Of a DNA stretch of 64,000 nt, positions 53,009-62,027 are shown in pieces. Within the stretch, counting starts at the first letter, position 1. Each line of letters starts with the position of its first letter. The notes under the pieces were generated by a model, which had not been told where the DNA came from, did no database searches, and saw nothing but the letters and a program-made list of their open reading frames with translations. Source of the stretch: an uncultured Alteromonadaceae bacterium (GTDB lineage: Bacteria; Pseudomonadota; Gammaproteobacteria; Enterobacterales; Alteromonadaceae); assembly GCA_947501935.1 (NCBI GenBank), contig CANMXU010000004.1, positions 209,500 to 273,499 on the forward strand. The letters run 5' to 3'. The position numbers were made by a program, and so were the translations under genes.

Positions 53009-54361
53009 GTGTACGATCCGCTACTCGATACTTTTCCTGGAATTGCTCAAGCTTATCCGTTAAGTTACTGGGCACAAACTACCGCCGATAGACCAGAAGA
53101 TGATGGTGCGATAACTGAAGATAAACAAGTAGACGTTGCCATTATTGGCGCAGGTTATACCGGTTTGTCATGTGCGCTGCATCTTGCACGAGAGCATAAT
53201 ATTCACGCTTATGTAATTGAAGCGAATCAAAGTGCCTGGGGTTGTAGTGGCAGAAATGCAGGCTTTGTTTTACCTTCATCTGGGCGCAAGTCTTTTACTG
53301 AAATGCAAAAGCAATGGGGCGAGCAAACCATGCGCGGCATTTATGATGAAATGTCAGCAGGCGTTGCCACCGTGAAAGGCTTAATTGCAGAAGGGATTGA
53401 CTGCGACGTACAACCGGCGGGTTATTTAAAACTAGCCCATAAAAGCGCAATGATGCCCAAGTTACTAGCACAAGCTAAACTGCAACAAGAGTTGTTCGCT
53501 GCTGATATAGAAATACTAACTGCCGATGAAATTAAGCAAAATTATATGGACGATCACAACGCCTATGGCGGGATCCGTTACTGTGATGGTTTTGGCCTAA
53601 ACCCATTAAAGTTAGCTTTTGGTTATCAAAAACTAGCGCGCGCAGCTGGCGTTAAAGTACATACAGGTTCGCCGGTAATTTCATGGCATGAAGACCGCCA
53701 CTTTAAGCAAAACTATCCACAGGTATTAACTACGCCACAAGGTATTATTCGTGCGAATAAGGTGGTTATCGCTACCAACGGTTATACCCCGAAAGGTTTT
53801 CATTCTTTAGTGAATAACAAAACTTTGCCAGTATTATCGCAAATTATTGTCACTGAGCCGTTATCAAACGAGCAACTACAAGCCTGTAATTTTGTGAGCA
53901 ATAACGTTGTTATGGATACCCGAGCGTTGAAATACTATTATCGAAAATTACCAGATAACCGTATTCTATTTGGCGGCCGAGGGGCTATTACGGGTAAAGG
54001 TGCTGAAGATCCTTATTATGCAAAGCGTTTACTGGCAGTATTAAAAACCAGCTTTCCACTACTTATTACTCTTAAAATTGATTATGCGTGGTCGGGTTGG
54101 TTGTGCATGTCGTTCGACGATATTCCCCATATTTATCAAAACCAACAGCAAAGTATTTTTTACGCAATGGGCTATTGTGGCAGTGGCGTCGCTTTTTCAG
54201 CACAAGCTGGTAAACGTTTAGCGGATAAAGTTGCCGAAAAATCGGTGCTTAATTTACCCATTTATCAACAAGCTTTACCAAAGTTTCCACTCGCACCGTT
54301 AAGGCGTGTTGGCCAATGGGGCTATTTTCATTATGGAAAAATTAAGGACAACTGGCTTTAA
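53009..54361 (+). CDS. FAD-dependent amine oxidase (PuuB-like)
   Basis: 450 residues, DAO fold. The FAD-binding Ile-Ile-Gly-Ala-Gly-Tyr-Thr-Gly-Leu-Ser motif is near residue 45, followed by Gly-Cys-Ser-Gly-Arg-Asn-Ala-Gly-Phe-Val, the mark of gamma-glutamylputrescine oxidoreductases. Gly-Tyr-Cys-Gly-Ser-Gly-Val is near the C-terminus. The substrate is probably an amine or amino acid derivative; PuuB is a guess, and no other putrescine genes are near. GTG 53009 with GGAG is the start; TTG 52997 is inside its ribosome site. Confidence 0.83.
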   Translation: MYDPLLDTFPGIAQAYPLSYWAQTTADRPEDDGAITEDKQVDVAIIGAGYTGLSCALHLAREHNIHAYVIEANQSAWGCSGRNAGFVLPSSGRKSFTEMQKQWGEQTMRGIYDEMSAGVATVKGLIAEGIDCDVQPAGYLKLAHKSAMMPKLLAQAKLQQELFAADIEILTADEIKQNYMDDHNAYGGIRYCDGFGLNPLKLAFGYQKLARAAGVKVHTGSPVISWHEDRHFKQNYPQVLTTPQGIIRANKVVIATNGYTPKGFHSLVNNKTLPVLSQIIVTEPLSNEQLQACNFVSNNVVMDTRALKYYYRKLPDNRILFGGRGAITGKGAEDPYYAKRLLAVLKTSFPLLITLKIDYAWSGWLCMSFDDIPHIYQNQQQSIFYAMGYCGSGVAFSAQAGKRLADKVAEKSVLNLPIYQQALPKFPLAPLRRVGQWGYFHYGKIKDNWL

Positions 54362-55311
54362 TCAACTCTATTCATTCTCTGGTTTTGCGCAAAGGCTTGA
54401 ATATTATCGCCAAGAATATTTATCAAACGTTGCTGCGCTTCAATGCTTGCCCAAGCGATATGCGCGGTAATTTTTAAATTACTTAGGTTAGCATTTAATA
54501 ACGGATGGTCAGCCGGAGGTGGCTCTTGATCAAGCACATCTAATACCGCATAAGCGATGGTTTTGTTTTTTAGTGCGTTAATTAAATCAAGGTTATTAAC
54601 TAAAGGGCCGCGCGCGGTGTTTATCAGCAAGGCATTAGACTTCATTTTTGCAAATAAAGTTTGGTTGATGATACCTTCAGTTTCTGGTGTTTGTGGGCAA
54701 TGAAAAGTTAATACATCGGCTTGGGCAATAACATCATCAAAAGCAAAACGTTCAGCTCTAATTGTTTTAGCTTTTGGACGTTCAGCTACCATCACCTTCA
54801 TATTAAAAGCTTTGGCGATAGTGGCAACCGACTGTCCTAAATTGCCGTAACCGATAATGCCAATGGTTTTATCGGCAAGCTCTGTAATGGTATTGCCTAA
54901 ATGGCAAAAGGTTGAACTTTTCTGCCATAAGCCTTGTTCGGTATTTTTATTATGGTGACTGGTTTGGTTGAAATATTCTAATAGCTGGGCAAATACATAT
55001 TGTGCTACCGAGCCTTTGGCATAACCGCTAACGTTTGTTACCGCAATGCCTAAAGCTTTGGCTGCGCTTATGTCGATGTTATTAATGCCCGTAGCGGCAA
55101 TACATATTAATTTTAGCTGAGGTAACTGAGCTAAAGCCTCTTTAGTTAGCACCACCTTGTTAGTGATAATAACGTCAGCGTCTTTACAGTGTGAAAGTAG
55201 CTCAGCTGCGGCTGTGGTTTGATAACACTTTAACGAGCTTAGTTGGGCTTTGATTGATGTCAAATCAATATCATCGTTAAAAGTTTGCTTATCAAGAAAC
55301 ACAGCGCGCAT
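54358..55311 (-). CDS. D-2-hydroxyacid dehydrogenase
   Basis: 317 residues, NAD-binding family of glycerate/phosphoglycerate/lactate dehydrogenases. Seen: Gly-Ile-Ile-Gly-Tyr-Gly-Asn-Leu-Gly-Gln nucleotide loop and the catalytic triad Arg (Asn-Thr-Ala-Arg-Gly), Glu (Asp-Gln-Glu-Pro-Pro) and His (Thr-Ala-His-Ile-Ala-Trp). The His-Ile-Ala-Trp form is the one of HprA-type glycerate dehydrogenases. Its end overlaps the end of the convergent FAD oxidase by four bases. Confidence 0.9.
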   Translation of the reverse strand: MRAVFLDKQTFNDDIDLTSIKAQLSSLKCYQTTAAAELLSHCKDADVIITNKVVLTKEALAQLPQLKLICIAATGINNIDISAAKALGIAVTNVSGYAKGSVAQYVFAQLLEYFNQTSHHNKNTEQGLWQKSSTFCHLGNTITELADKTIGIIGYGNLGQSVATIAKAFNMKVMVAERPKAKTIRAERFAFDDVIAQADVLTFHCPQTPETEGIINQTLFAKMKSNALLINTARGPLVNNLDLINALKNKTIAYAVLDVLDQEPPPADHPLLNANLSNLKITAHIAWASIEAQQRLINILGDNIQAFAQNQRMNRVD

Positions 55312-55390
55312 TGGTTTTCCTTTATTTTTTATCGCTTTAAATTAGGGCTTTATATTAGAGCGTTATAATAGCACTCTACATAAAATTCCC

Positions 55391-56596
55391 TTAACCGGGA
55401 CGACCATCAATGCGCGCTTTTACGAGCATTGGGCCATAGTGAAAAGCAAATATAACAAAAGCGATAAACCAAAGGAAAGCACTAACGTCATAAAATATGC
55501 CGCTAAATTGTGGAAAGCCCCACGGACCAAAGGCGCGAACTAAGGCCGCTAACGATATTGCCACAAAAGCTATGTTCATGGTTTTAGGTGGGGTTAATGT
55601 TCGGCCAGTATGCCCTAAAGATACCCGTGAAATCATCGCTAATATTAATCCGCCCATGCCGCCAACGGTTAACAAATGCCAAATATGATTTGAAGGGATT
55701 TCTTCAATTAAATAGCTAACGCCTAATAAAATCAAACCAAACCAAATAAACTTCAGCGCGCCATGTAACGACCATAATAACGGAACTGCTAAGGTTATCC
55801 ATGGGCTCCATCTAAACCAGCGCATGGCTTGGCTAATGCCTGCAACAATTAAAATGCAGCCAAAAAAGGTCGGGTTAAAACCAATTAACGGATGAAATAA
55901 CAACGAGAACATCGCTAGCGCTAAGGAACCATTAGTCACTTTTTCTAACCATGGCAAAGGTAATACTTTAGTTGTTTGAGTGCCATTGGCGGTAAACATT
56001 GGCACTACGCGACCAGCCATTACCGACATTAAAAACGTGACTAATAATACGCCAGCATAACCAGATAAAGTTAAATAGAAAGTTGCCGGATATAAAACTG
56101 ATAAATGCATTTCTAAGTTAGCAATAGTGAATAGCGCTAACAGTGGCACAAAAAACAAGTTTCTATATTGTTTAATGGCAATAATGGGTTTGCCTAAAAC
56201 AACGGCCACCGCAGGTAAAAAGCTTAAATCAACTAAAATAGTTAGCGTTGAGCCAAGTAGGTCAGGGAGCAATAATACTATTCTTCCAGCTAACCATAAG
56301 ACAAAAAGCACTATTAAACTTGTGCCTTGTGCGCCGCGAACGCCTGTCCAATTTTGCACTGCGGTTAATAAAAATCCAGCAATAATAGCTGCACCAAAAC
56401 CAAAAATCATTTCATGAATATGCCACCAATAACCACCGCCAAATGGAATAATGTCAGTGGCGCCCTTAAGCATAAATAGCCATAAAAACAGGCTGATAAA
56501 ACTAAATACGGCACCAGATAGGAAGAAGGGTCTGAAACCTAAACGAAATAGAGGCGGTATTTGTTGCTCTTTTTTTAAATCCGTTATTTGCATCAT
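55391..56596 (-). CDS. nnrS: NnrS family membrane protein
   Basis: 401 residues, about twelve hydrophobic segments. NnrS proteins are heme-copper membrane proteins that protect against nitric oxide stress during nitrate or nitrite respiration. Seen: Phe-Arg-Pro-Phe-Phe-Leu near the start, Trp-His-Ile-His-Glu-Met-Ile-Phe-Gly-Phe, Asn-Trp-Thr-Gly, Gly-Arg-Val-Val-Pro-Met-Phe-Thr, His-Leu-Leu-Thr-Val-Gly-Gly and Gly-His-Thr-Gly. The His residues probably bind the heme. An FNR-like site lies 60 bases upstream. Confidence 0.93.
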   Translation of the reverse strand: MMQITDLKKEQQIPPLFRLGFRPFFLSGAVFSFISLFLWLFMLKGATDIIPFGGGYWWHIHEMIFGFGAAIIAGFLLTAVQNWTGVRGAQGTSLIVLFVLWLAGRIVLLLPDLLGSTLTILVDLSFLPAVAVVLGKPIIAIKQYRNLFFVPLLALFTIANLEMHLSVLYPATFYLTLSGYAGVLLVTFLMSVMAGRVVPMFTANGTQTTKVLPLPWLEKVTNGSLALAMFSLLFHPLIGFNPTFFGCILIVAGISQAMRWFRWSPWITLAVPLLWSLHGALKFIWFGLILLGVSYLIEEIPSNHIWHLLTVGGMGGLILAMISRVSLGHTGRTLTPPKTMNIAFVAISLAALVRAFGPWGFPQFSGIFYDVSAFLWFIAFVIFAFHYGPMLVKARIDGRPG

Positions 56597-56655
56597 TGTT
56601 TGTTCTAGTTAATAAAGATGATGGAGCTATTGTAGAGAAGTTTAACGTTGAAAAC

Positions 56656-56669
56656 TTGGTGTAAATCAA
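56656..56669 (-). promoter_or_regulatory. FNR/DNR-like site upstream of nnrS
   Basis: TTGGT-GTAA-ATCAA, one base off the FNR/DNR consensus TTGATNNNNATCAA (the right half is exact). It is 60 bases before the nnrS start, as expected for CRP/FNR-family activation of nnrS in denitrifiers. Confidence 0.68.
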
Positions 56670-56767
56670 AATAATGCGCATCAGTGTTTAAATGCTATCA
56701 AGCTAGTTGTTTTTGTTGCAATAATTCAATGTGCAAACTTTGTTTATTTAAAGTTAGCTTAATTCAG

Positions 56768-57040
56768 CTAATTCACTAGGCCATTACGCTTTAAGCCGCG
56801 CCTAACATTTTTGCAAAGTTTACCCAGTTTATAAATTTCGCCAAAATTAGGTATTACGCCGTTATTTATTTTTGCTTCCCATTCACAAAATTCACTATCA
56901 ACTAATTCTAAAAGTTTCTTCGGGCAACCAATGCATGATATGCCACAAATATTAGCGTCGGGTACATAAAAAGGAAATTCAGCACGCACCTCGCTAATAA
57001 TATTTAGTAGTGCTGTGGTTCTGTCAGGTTTCTTGCTCAT
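56768..57040 (-). CDS. Small Cys-motif protein next to nnrS
   Basis: 90 residues, no signal peptide. Seen: Cys-Gly-Ile-Ser-Cys-Ile-Gly-Cys-Pro-Lys around residues 32-41 and two more Cys (Glu-Phe-Cys-Glu-Trp and Lys-Leu-Cys-Lys-Asn). The Cys-x3-Cys-x2-Cys plus a later Cys could bind an Fe-S cluster or zinc. I do not recognise the family. GGAGAA precedes the ATG. It is on the same strand as nnrS, 171 bases upstream of it. Confidence 0.7.
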   Translation of the reverse strand: MSKKPDRTTALLNIISEVRAEFPFYVPDANICGISCIGCPKKLLELVDSEFCEWEAKINNGVIPNFGEIYKLGKLCKNVRRGLKRNGLVN

Positions 57041-57371
57041 AAGTTTTCTCCTTAATAATTAAAGGAATATTTACTAAGTTTATTACTTTTCTTTTTAGAG
57101 TTAATACTCTATTCGCTGTTTACCTTATACCTTGTTTAATAATTGTTCAATCTTTTGCTCAATAAATTTTTATAAAGACATTTCATTAAAGAAATAAATG
57201 GGTGTTATTTCAAAGCATCGACCATTAATTTTTACCTTGTCGCTTAAAACTGTGCTTTCATCATGTTTTAGCGGTATTTTTCAATTTTTTTGCTAAAGTT
57301 GATTAGTTTTGTATCGGTCAAATGATCGGTAACTAATAAAAATAACGGCAAGTTTTTTTGGAGCATAATGA
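57041..57371. other. Divergent gap before the M3 peptidase
   Basis: 331 bases, AT-rich, between the Cys-motif gene (minus) and the peptidase gene (plus). It carries the promoters of both. I see no clear operator, repeat or short gene. Confidence 0.55.
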
Positions 57372-59567
57372 ATGAAGCAACCTATTTTTCAAGCATTGCT
57401 AGTGTCTAGCCTTTTGATTGGCTGTAACGGCAGTGAAGAAAGTAAACCTGAGGCTGTGCAACTTCCAGCACAAGTGAATAACCAAAACGTTGGCGCCAAG
57501 CAAGCTGACAATGTTGAACAAGCGAAAGCACAACTTTTAGCAAAATGGACAGGGCCTTACCAAGGCGTACCAGCGTTTGATAAAGTTTCTTTAAGTGGCC
57601 TAATTCCTGCGCTTGAACAAGGTATGGCCAATAATTTAGCTGAAGTAGAGCTAATTGCTAATAATCCAGAGCCAGCAACATTTGAAAATACCATTGTTGC
57701 TTTAGAGGGCACAGGTAGCGAGCTTGATCGTGTATTTAGTTATTGGGGCATTTGGAGCAGCAATGTTTCTAGCCCAGAGTTTCGTGAAATTCAGGCTGAG
57801 ATGGCGCCGAAAATTTCAGGGTTCTATTCAAAAATAAACCAAAACAGCAAATTGTTTGAGCGTGTTTCTGCGGTTTATCATTCAGAAGCAGTGAAAAACT
57901 TATCTGCAGACAAGCAACGCTTGGTGTTATTAACCTATAACGGTTTTGCTCGTAATGGCGCAACGCTATCTGGCGATCAAAAAACGCGTTACGCTGATAT
58001 CAACCAAGAACTTGCTAAGCTTCATACGAAGTTTAGTAATAACGTATTAGCCGATGAAGAAAACTACGTACTGTATTTAAATAAAAGCCAACTAGGCGGG
58101 TTGCCTGAATCAGTAATTAATGCGGCAGCAGCGGCAGCTAATGATCGTGACCATGCTGGTGAATATGCCATCACCAATACCCGCTCTTCAATGGACCCAT
58201 TCTTAACCTATTCAACCGAACGTGAATTAAGAAAACAAGTTTGGCATAGCTACTATAACCGTGGTGACAATGGCGATGAGTTTGATAACAACGCTTTAAT
58301 TGCGCAAATTTTAAAACTTCGTCACGAACGTGTTGTCTTGTTAGGTTATAAAAATTATGCCTCTTGGCGTTTAGAAGATCGCATGGCGAAAAAACCTGCA
58401 AATGCGATTAAGTTAATGGAATCTGTTTGGCCTGCAGCTATTGCTCGTGTTGAAGAAGAAGTTGACGACATGCTCGCTATTGGCAAAAAAGCTGATGGCA
58501 TTGAAAAAGTTGAACCATGGGATTACCGTTTTTACGCAGAGCAAGTACGCAAAGCTAAATACGACCTAGACTCAGATGAAGTAAAACAATACCTACAATT
58601 AAATAAATTACGTGAGGCAATGTTCTATGTAGCGGGCCGTTTATTTAATTTTAACTTTGCTGAAATTACCGACGGCTCTGTGCCCGTTTTCCACGAAGAT
58701 GTACGCGTTTGGGAAGTTACCGATAAAAGCTCGAACGAGCATATTGGTTTATGGTATTTAGACCCATTCGCTCGTCAAGGAAAACGCTCGGGTGCTTGGG
58801 CAACAACGTATAGAAGCCATACCACTTTTAATGGTAAAACCAATGTTTTATCGTCAAACAATTCTAACTTCAGTAAAGGTACTGCCGGCGAGCCAACCTT
58901 AATTTCTTGGGATGACGCGCAAACTTACTTCCATGAATTTGGTCATGCTTTACATTTCTTAGCGTCAAATGTTGCTTACCCAACTTTAAATGGCGGCGTT
59001 CGTGATTACACTGAATTTCAGTCGCAATTATTAGAACGTTGGTTATCAACCGATGAAGTTATTAACAACTACTTAGTACACTATAAAACCGGAAAAGCCA
59101 TGCCTGCTGATTTAATTAAAAAAATTAAGCAAGCAGCTACCTTTAACCAAGGTTTTAAAACCACTGAATATTTAGCCTCAGCGTTAGTTGATATGAAATT
59201 TCACACCGTTGACCCAACAGGGATTGACGCTGACAAGTTTGAGCGTGAAACTTTAGCTGCACTTAATATGCCTGAGCAAATTGTAATGCGTCATCGTAGC
59301 CCGCACTTTGGTCATGTTTTTAGTGGCGAAGGTTATTCGTCAAGCTACTACGGTTACATGTGGGCAGAAGTATTAACTTCTGATGCGGCAGAAGCATTTG
59401 CTGAAGCTGAAGGTGGTTTTTACGATGAAGAAGTTGCGGCTAAATTAGTTGAGCATTTATTTAGTGTACGTAACGCCGTAGACCCCGCCGATGCATATCG
59501 CGCTTTCAGAGGCCGAGACGCAAAAGTGGAAGCGTTAATGCGTGACCGTGGTTTCCCGGTGAAATAA
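57372..59567 (+). CDS. M3 family oligopeptidase (Dcp-like), lipoprotein
   Basis: 731 residues with a lipoprotein signal ending Leu-Ile-Gly-Cys. The M3 zinc site is His521-Glu-Phe-Gly-His525 with the second Glu ~27 residues on (Tyr-Thr-Glu-Phe-Gln). The Gly-Glu-Gly-Tyr-Ser-Ser-Ser-Tyr-Tyr-Gly-Tyr block and the Phe-Arg-Gly-Arg-Asp end are typical of Dcp/OpdA. It would remove dipeptides or cut short peptides. The E. coli enzymes are cytosolic or periplasmic and soluble; the lipoprotein form fits a marine peptide scavenger. ATG 57372 has GGAG upstream. Confidence 0.93.
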   Translation: MKQPIFQALLVSSLLIGCNGSEESKPEAVQLPAQVNNQNVGAKQADNVEQAKAQLLAKWTGPYQGVPAFDKVSLSGLIPALEQGMANNLAEVELIANNPEPATFENTIVALEGTGSELDRVFSYWGIWSSNVSSPEFREIQAEMAPKISGFYSKINQNSKLFERVSAVYHSEAVKNLSADKQRLVLLTYNGFARNGATLSGDQKTRYADINQELAKLHTKFSNNVLADEENYVLYLNKSQLGGLPESVINAAAAAANDRDHAGEYAITNTRSSMDPFLTYSTERELRKQVWHSYYNRGDNGDEFDNNALIAQILKLRHERVVLLGYKNYASWRLEDRMAKKPANAIKLMESVWPAAIARVEEEVDDMLAIGKKADGIEKVEPWDYRFYAEQVRKAKYDLDSDEVKQYLQLNKLREAMFYVAGRLFNFNFAEITDGSVPVFHEDVRVWEVTDKSSNEHIGLWYLDPFARQGKRSGAWATTYRSHTTFNGKTNVLSSNNSNFSKGTAGEPTLISWDDAQTYFHEFGHALHFLASNVAYPTLNGGVRDYTEFQSQLLERWLSTDEVINNYLVHYKTGKAMPADLIKKIKQAATFNQGFKTTEYLASALVDMKFHTVDPTGIDADKFERETLAALNMPEQIVMRHRSPHFGHVFSGEGYSSSYYGYMWAEVLTSDAAEAFAEAEGGFYDEEVAAKLVEHLFSVRNAVDPADAYRAFRGRDAKVEALMRDRGFPVK

Positions 59568-59612
59568 CGCGCTGCTGTGCAGTAAAACTTCTAGCGAAAT
59601 AATACCAATTTG

Positions 59613-59654
59613 AAATACCGACCGAATAGTTAAACTTTTTTGGTCGGTATTTTT
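59613..59654 (+). terminator. Terminator of the M3 peptidase gene
   Basis: 11-bp stem AAATACCGACC (59613-59623) / GGTCGGTATTT (59642-59652), 18-base loop, with Ts on the 3' side. Confidence 0.85.
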
Positions 59655-59761
59655 TTTATCGCAAAACTGGGAAAAAAAAGGGGGAGTTATTTTTATTTGG
59701 GGGCTAAGCCGATATCGTCTAGCTTGATTAATATTTCAGTTTTTTGAGTTCGAGCAATTTC

Positions 59762-59956
59762 TTACCAATGCTTTGCTTCTCGGGCGCCAATAATGGCGTA
59801 AATAGAATTTAAGCCAGTGCCTTTTACCTTAAGCTTTAGTCGCCGATAAAGTTCAAAAGGGTCAATAGCCATAAAATCTTCAACACTATGAATATCAACT
59901 TCAGCTAAAATTTCTTCACTTTTAGGGCCAAAGCCTTTTAAATCTCTTAAACGCAT
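59762..59956 (-). CDS. TfoX C-terminal domain protein
   Basis: 64 residues, only the TfoX/Sxy C-terminal domain (helix-hairpin-helix type): Leu-Lys-Gly-Phe-Gly-Pro-Lys-Ser-Glu near the start, then Val-Asp-Ile-His-Ser-Val-Glu-Asp-Phe and Gly-Leu-Asn-Ser-Ile-Tyr-Ala-Ile-Ile-Gly-Ala. Full TfoX proteins regulate natural competence; the N-terminal domain is absent here, so the role is uncertain. It lies nine bases after the stop of the following exported-protein gene. Confidence 0.88.
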   Translation of the reverse strand: MRLRDLKGFGPKSEEILAEVDIHSVEDFMAIDPFELYRRLKLKVKGTGLNSIYAIIGAREAKHW

Positions 59957-59965
59957 AACAATTAT

Positions 59966-60382
59966 TTAAACCTTTATATCAGCGGCTGAACTAATGGTTA
60001 AAATAGGAAATTTACTTACGCCAAATGAAACGGTAATTGATTGCACTTCATCGGCTTCAAAGTTTAGTTTAAAGGTTAATGGCTGTTTACGGTTTCCATC
60101 AGCAAATAATGCTAATAAATGCTCACCTTTTAAAACTCGGCTACCCGATGCTGAATTTTTCAAGGTAACAACCGCCCAGCGTTCACCCAACTCATTACTC
60201 ATTAATACATAATTAAGCAGTTCAAAATCACTTGATTTTGGCTGTTCGTTTTTATCATTTGGAAAAGCAAGGGTGAGTTGGCTTGATACAAAACGATCAA
60301 CGGTTAAGGTGTTTGTTTCATCACCAAGAACTGAAGATGACATTAACAATAACAACGCTGCTGAAATACGGGTTTTAAACAC
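59966..60382 (-). CDS. Exported protein of unknown function
   Basis: 138 residues from GTG 60382, which has AAGGAG seven bases upstream; a frame start at 60430 is not supported by a ribosome site. The signal peptide is Lys-Thr-Arg, a Leu-rich core and Val-Leu-Gly. The mature part is beta-rich, with Trp-Ala-Val-Val-Thr-Leu-Lys and a Leu-Lys-Gly-Glu-His-Leu-Leu-Ala-Leu-Phe-Ala-Asp-Gly segment. I do not recognise the family. Same strand as the TfoX-domain gene, so possibly one transcript. Confidence 0.72.
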   Translation of the reverse strand: MFKTRISAALLLLMSSSVLGDETNTLTVDRFVSSQLTLAFPNDKNEQPKSSDFELLNYVLMSNELGERWAVVTLKNSASGSRVLKGEHLLALFADGNRKQPLTFKLNFEADEVQSITVSFGVSKFPILTISSAADIKV

Positions 60383-60493
60383 AAATAATCTCCTTGAAAA
60401 TTGATCCTGAATTACTGGTTTGACATACAAAATATGACTAATAAGAATAGGCTTAATAAAGTAACTGATTGTATTAGGTTTGAACAGTAAACC

Positions 60494-60937
60494 CTAAACA
60501 AACTTACACATGCCATTTCCTAACGACTCGCTAGGTCTTTCAATGTAATTGAAGCGCTGATAAAAAGGCTCTTTGCCTTTCGCGGCTAATAAGCCGATGG
60601 TTGCGCCAGAGGTTGCTTTAACGGATAAATAGGCTTCTATCTTTTCCATAATCGCAGTGCCTAAGCCTAAACCTTGATATTGTGGGTCAACTATCACGTC
60701 TTGAATATAAAAATACATCGCGCCGTCACCAACAATACGTCCCATAGCGATTAACTTAGTGTGCTCACGAATAACCACGTGGAATAAGGAATTATCTAAA
60801 CTTGTTTGCGCTAAGGTTAAATCAATTTCGCCCCAGCCAATTTTTGCCCGTAACTGAGCAAACTCTGCTGGCGTTGGGCTGTGTAACTGAGTGATAAATT
60901 TTTCAGCTGGCACGCTGCGCTCCTTTAGCTGATGCAA
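60494..60937 (-). CDS. GNAT family acetyltransferase
   Basis: 147 residues, single GNAT domain. The acetyl-CoA site Gln-Tyr-Gln-Gly-Leu-Gly-Leu-Gly-Thr-Ala is followed by Phe-Tyr-Gln-Arg-Phe-Asn-Tyr near the end. The Ile-Gln-Asp-Val-Ile-Val-Asp-Pro strand before it is typical. Substrate unknown. Its stop is 64 bases past the next gene's region and it follows the gene at 60954 by 16 bases, so they are likely co-transcribed. Confidence 0.9.
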   Translation of the reverse strand: MHQLKERSVPAEKFITQLHSPTPAEFAQLRAKIGWGEIDLTLAQTSLDNSLFHVVIREHTKLIAMGRIVGDGAMYFYIQDVIVDPQYQGLGLGTAIMEKIEAYLSVKATSGATIGLLAAKGKEPFYQRFNYIERPSESLGNGMCKFV

Positions 60938-60953
60938 TTAGGTGTGTGTAGCA

Positions 60954-61376
60954 TTAAACTTTGTCGAGCTGATTATTTTGTGCAATAGCATTAAGCACTT
61001 TCGTTAACAGCTGCCTAAGCTCGATATCAATAATTGCTGGTGTTGTTTTAGCCGCCTCTAGCGTTGCATCGCTCAGCTTTAATACCGCTTTTACTTTCTT
61101 AGTGTTTTTCGCTTGCTTGATCATATAACCGCTTTCATCGTTAACTTGCCATAACTCAAGTTGCGGTTGTATTTGCTGATGCGTTTTAGCAAAACTTTGC
61201 TCAGAAAGTAATAAAAATACACAGCTTAACGTGTTCGTCTCATTACCAAACCAGTTAGCTTTTAGGGTTTCAAAGTTAAGCCAAGCTTCTAATTGCTCAA
61301 CCAGTTTTTTGCCTGCAGGCATATCCGCGGCAAGCTCTGCTTGAACAGATAAAGTTATCGGTAGGGCATCGAACAT
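60954..61376 (-). CDS. Conserved-looking protein of unknown function
   Basis: 140 residues, cytosolic (no signal, no membrane segment). Seen: an acidic/Leu-rich N-terminal half (Leu-Glu-Ala-Trp-Leu-Asn-Phe-Glu-Thr-Leu) and a helical C-terminal half with many Leu/Ala. I do not recognise the family. It precedes the GNAT gene on the same strand. The gene is divergent from the short ORF at 61434. Confidence 0.65.
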   Translation of the reverse strand: MFDALPITLSVQAELAADMPAGKKLVEQLEAWLNFETLKANWFGNETNTLSCVFLLLSEQSFAKTHQQIQPQLELWQVNDESGYMIKQAKNTKKVKAVLKLSDATLEAAKTTPAIIDIELRQLLTKVLNAIAQNNQLDKV

Positions 61377-61433
61377 TATGCGACTCTTTTGGGTTATACT
61401 TTTATTATCACTTTATACCGTTATCTGTAATTA

Positions 61434-61559
61434 ATGACACGTTCTTTTATGCAATGGTGGCGTACCGACTGCCAATTTTGTCGAAAAACCCGCATGATTA
61501 TTTTATGGCTAATTTTAATGCTGCTTGCTGATAGCCTTTGGTTCCATCTGATCTTTTAA
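61434..61559 (+). CDS. Possible 41-residue membrane protein with CxxC
   Basis: Frame of 41 codons: basic N-terminus with Trp-Trp-Arg-Thr-Asp-Cys-Gln-Phe-Cys-Arg-Lys, then a hydrophobic run of about 18 residues (Ile-Ile-Leu-Trp-Leu-Ile-Leu-Met-Leu-Leu), ending at TAA. The composition (basic, CxxC, then one membrane segment) is that of a real small protein, but there is no clear ribosome site before the ATG. It precedes iscX by 79 bases. Confidence 0.5.
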   Translation: MTRSFMQWWRTDCQFCRKTRMIILWLILMLLADSLWFHLIF

Positions 61560-61638
61560 AGAACAGGTGACTTTTATCAGCTAGTCACCCCAAACGAATA
61601 CTGAAACTAGCACCGAAACTAAAACTCAGGAGAAACCT

Positions 61639-61839
61639 ATGGGCTTAAAATGGATAGACTCACTCGATATTGCTTTAGACTTAATTGAACTACACCCCGA
61701 AGTTGACCCACTAAAAATACACTTTACCGATTTGCGTGCATGGGTATTAGCCTTAGAAAATTTTGACGACGACCCAGCTCATTGTGGCGAGCGAGTTCTA
61801 GAAGCAATACAGCTCGCGTGGATCTCCGAAGTTGATTAG
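61639..61839 (+). CDS. iscX: Fe-S cluster assembly protein IscX
   Basis: 66 residues, acidic, the usual size. Seen: the Met-Gly-Leu-Lys-Trp-Ile-Asp start, Ile-Ala-Leu-Asp-Leu and Pro-Leu-Lys-Ile-His-Phe-Thr-Asp-Leu-Arg, Leu-Glu-Asn-Phe-Asp-Asp-Asp-Pro and Glu-Ala-Ile-Gln-Leu-Ala-Trp. It binds IscS and iron and tunes cluster assembly. In many genomes it ends the isc operon; here it stands alone. GGAGAAAC precedes the ATG. Confidence 0.95.
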   Translation: MGLKWIDSLDIALDLIELHPEVDPLKIHFTDLRAWVLALENFDDDPAHCGERVLEAIQLAWISEVD

Positions 61840-62027
61840 CTGAAGTTGATTAGCTCAACTTATCGCCATGTTTTTTATTTTTTTATCAGCAATACTTTGT
61901 CGCGCTCAGATATTGCTCTATACTGTGCTGCTAATTATGTGTTTGATGAATTTTCAATATTCACGACATGTATATATAAAATATAAAAATAATTCTTTGA
62001 ATCTCCAGACAATGGCAACATTACAAC

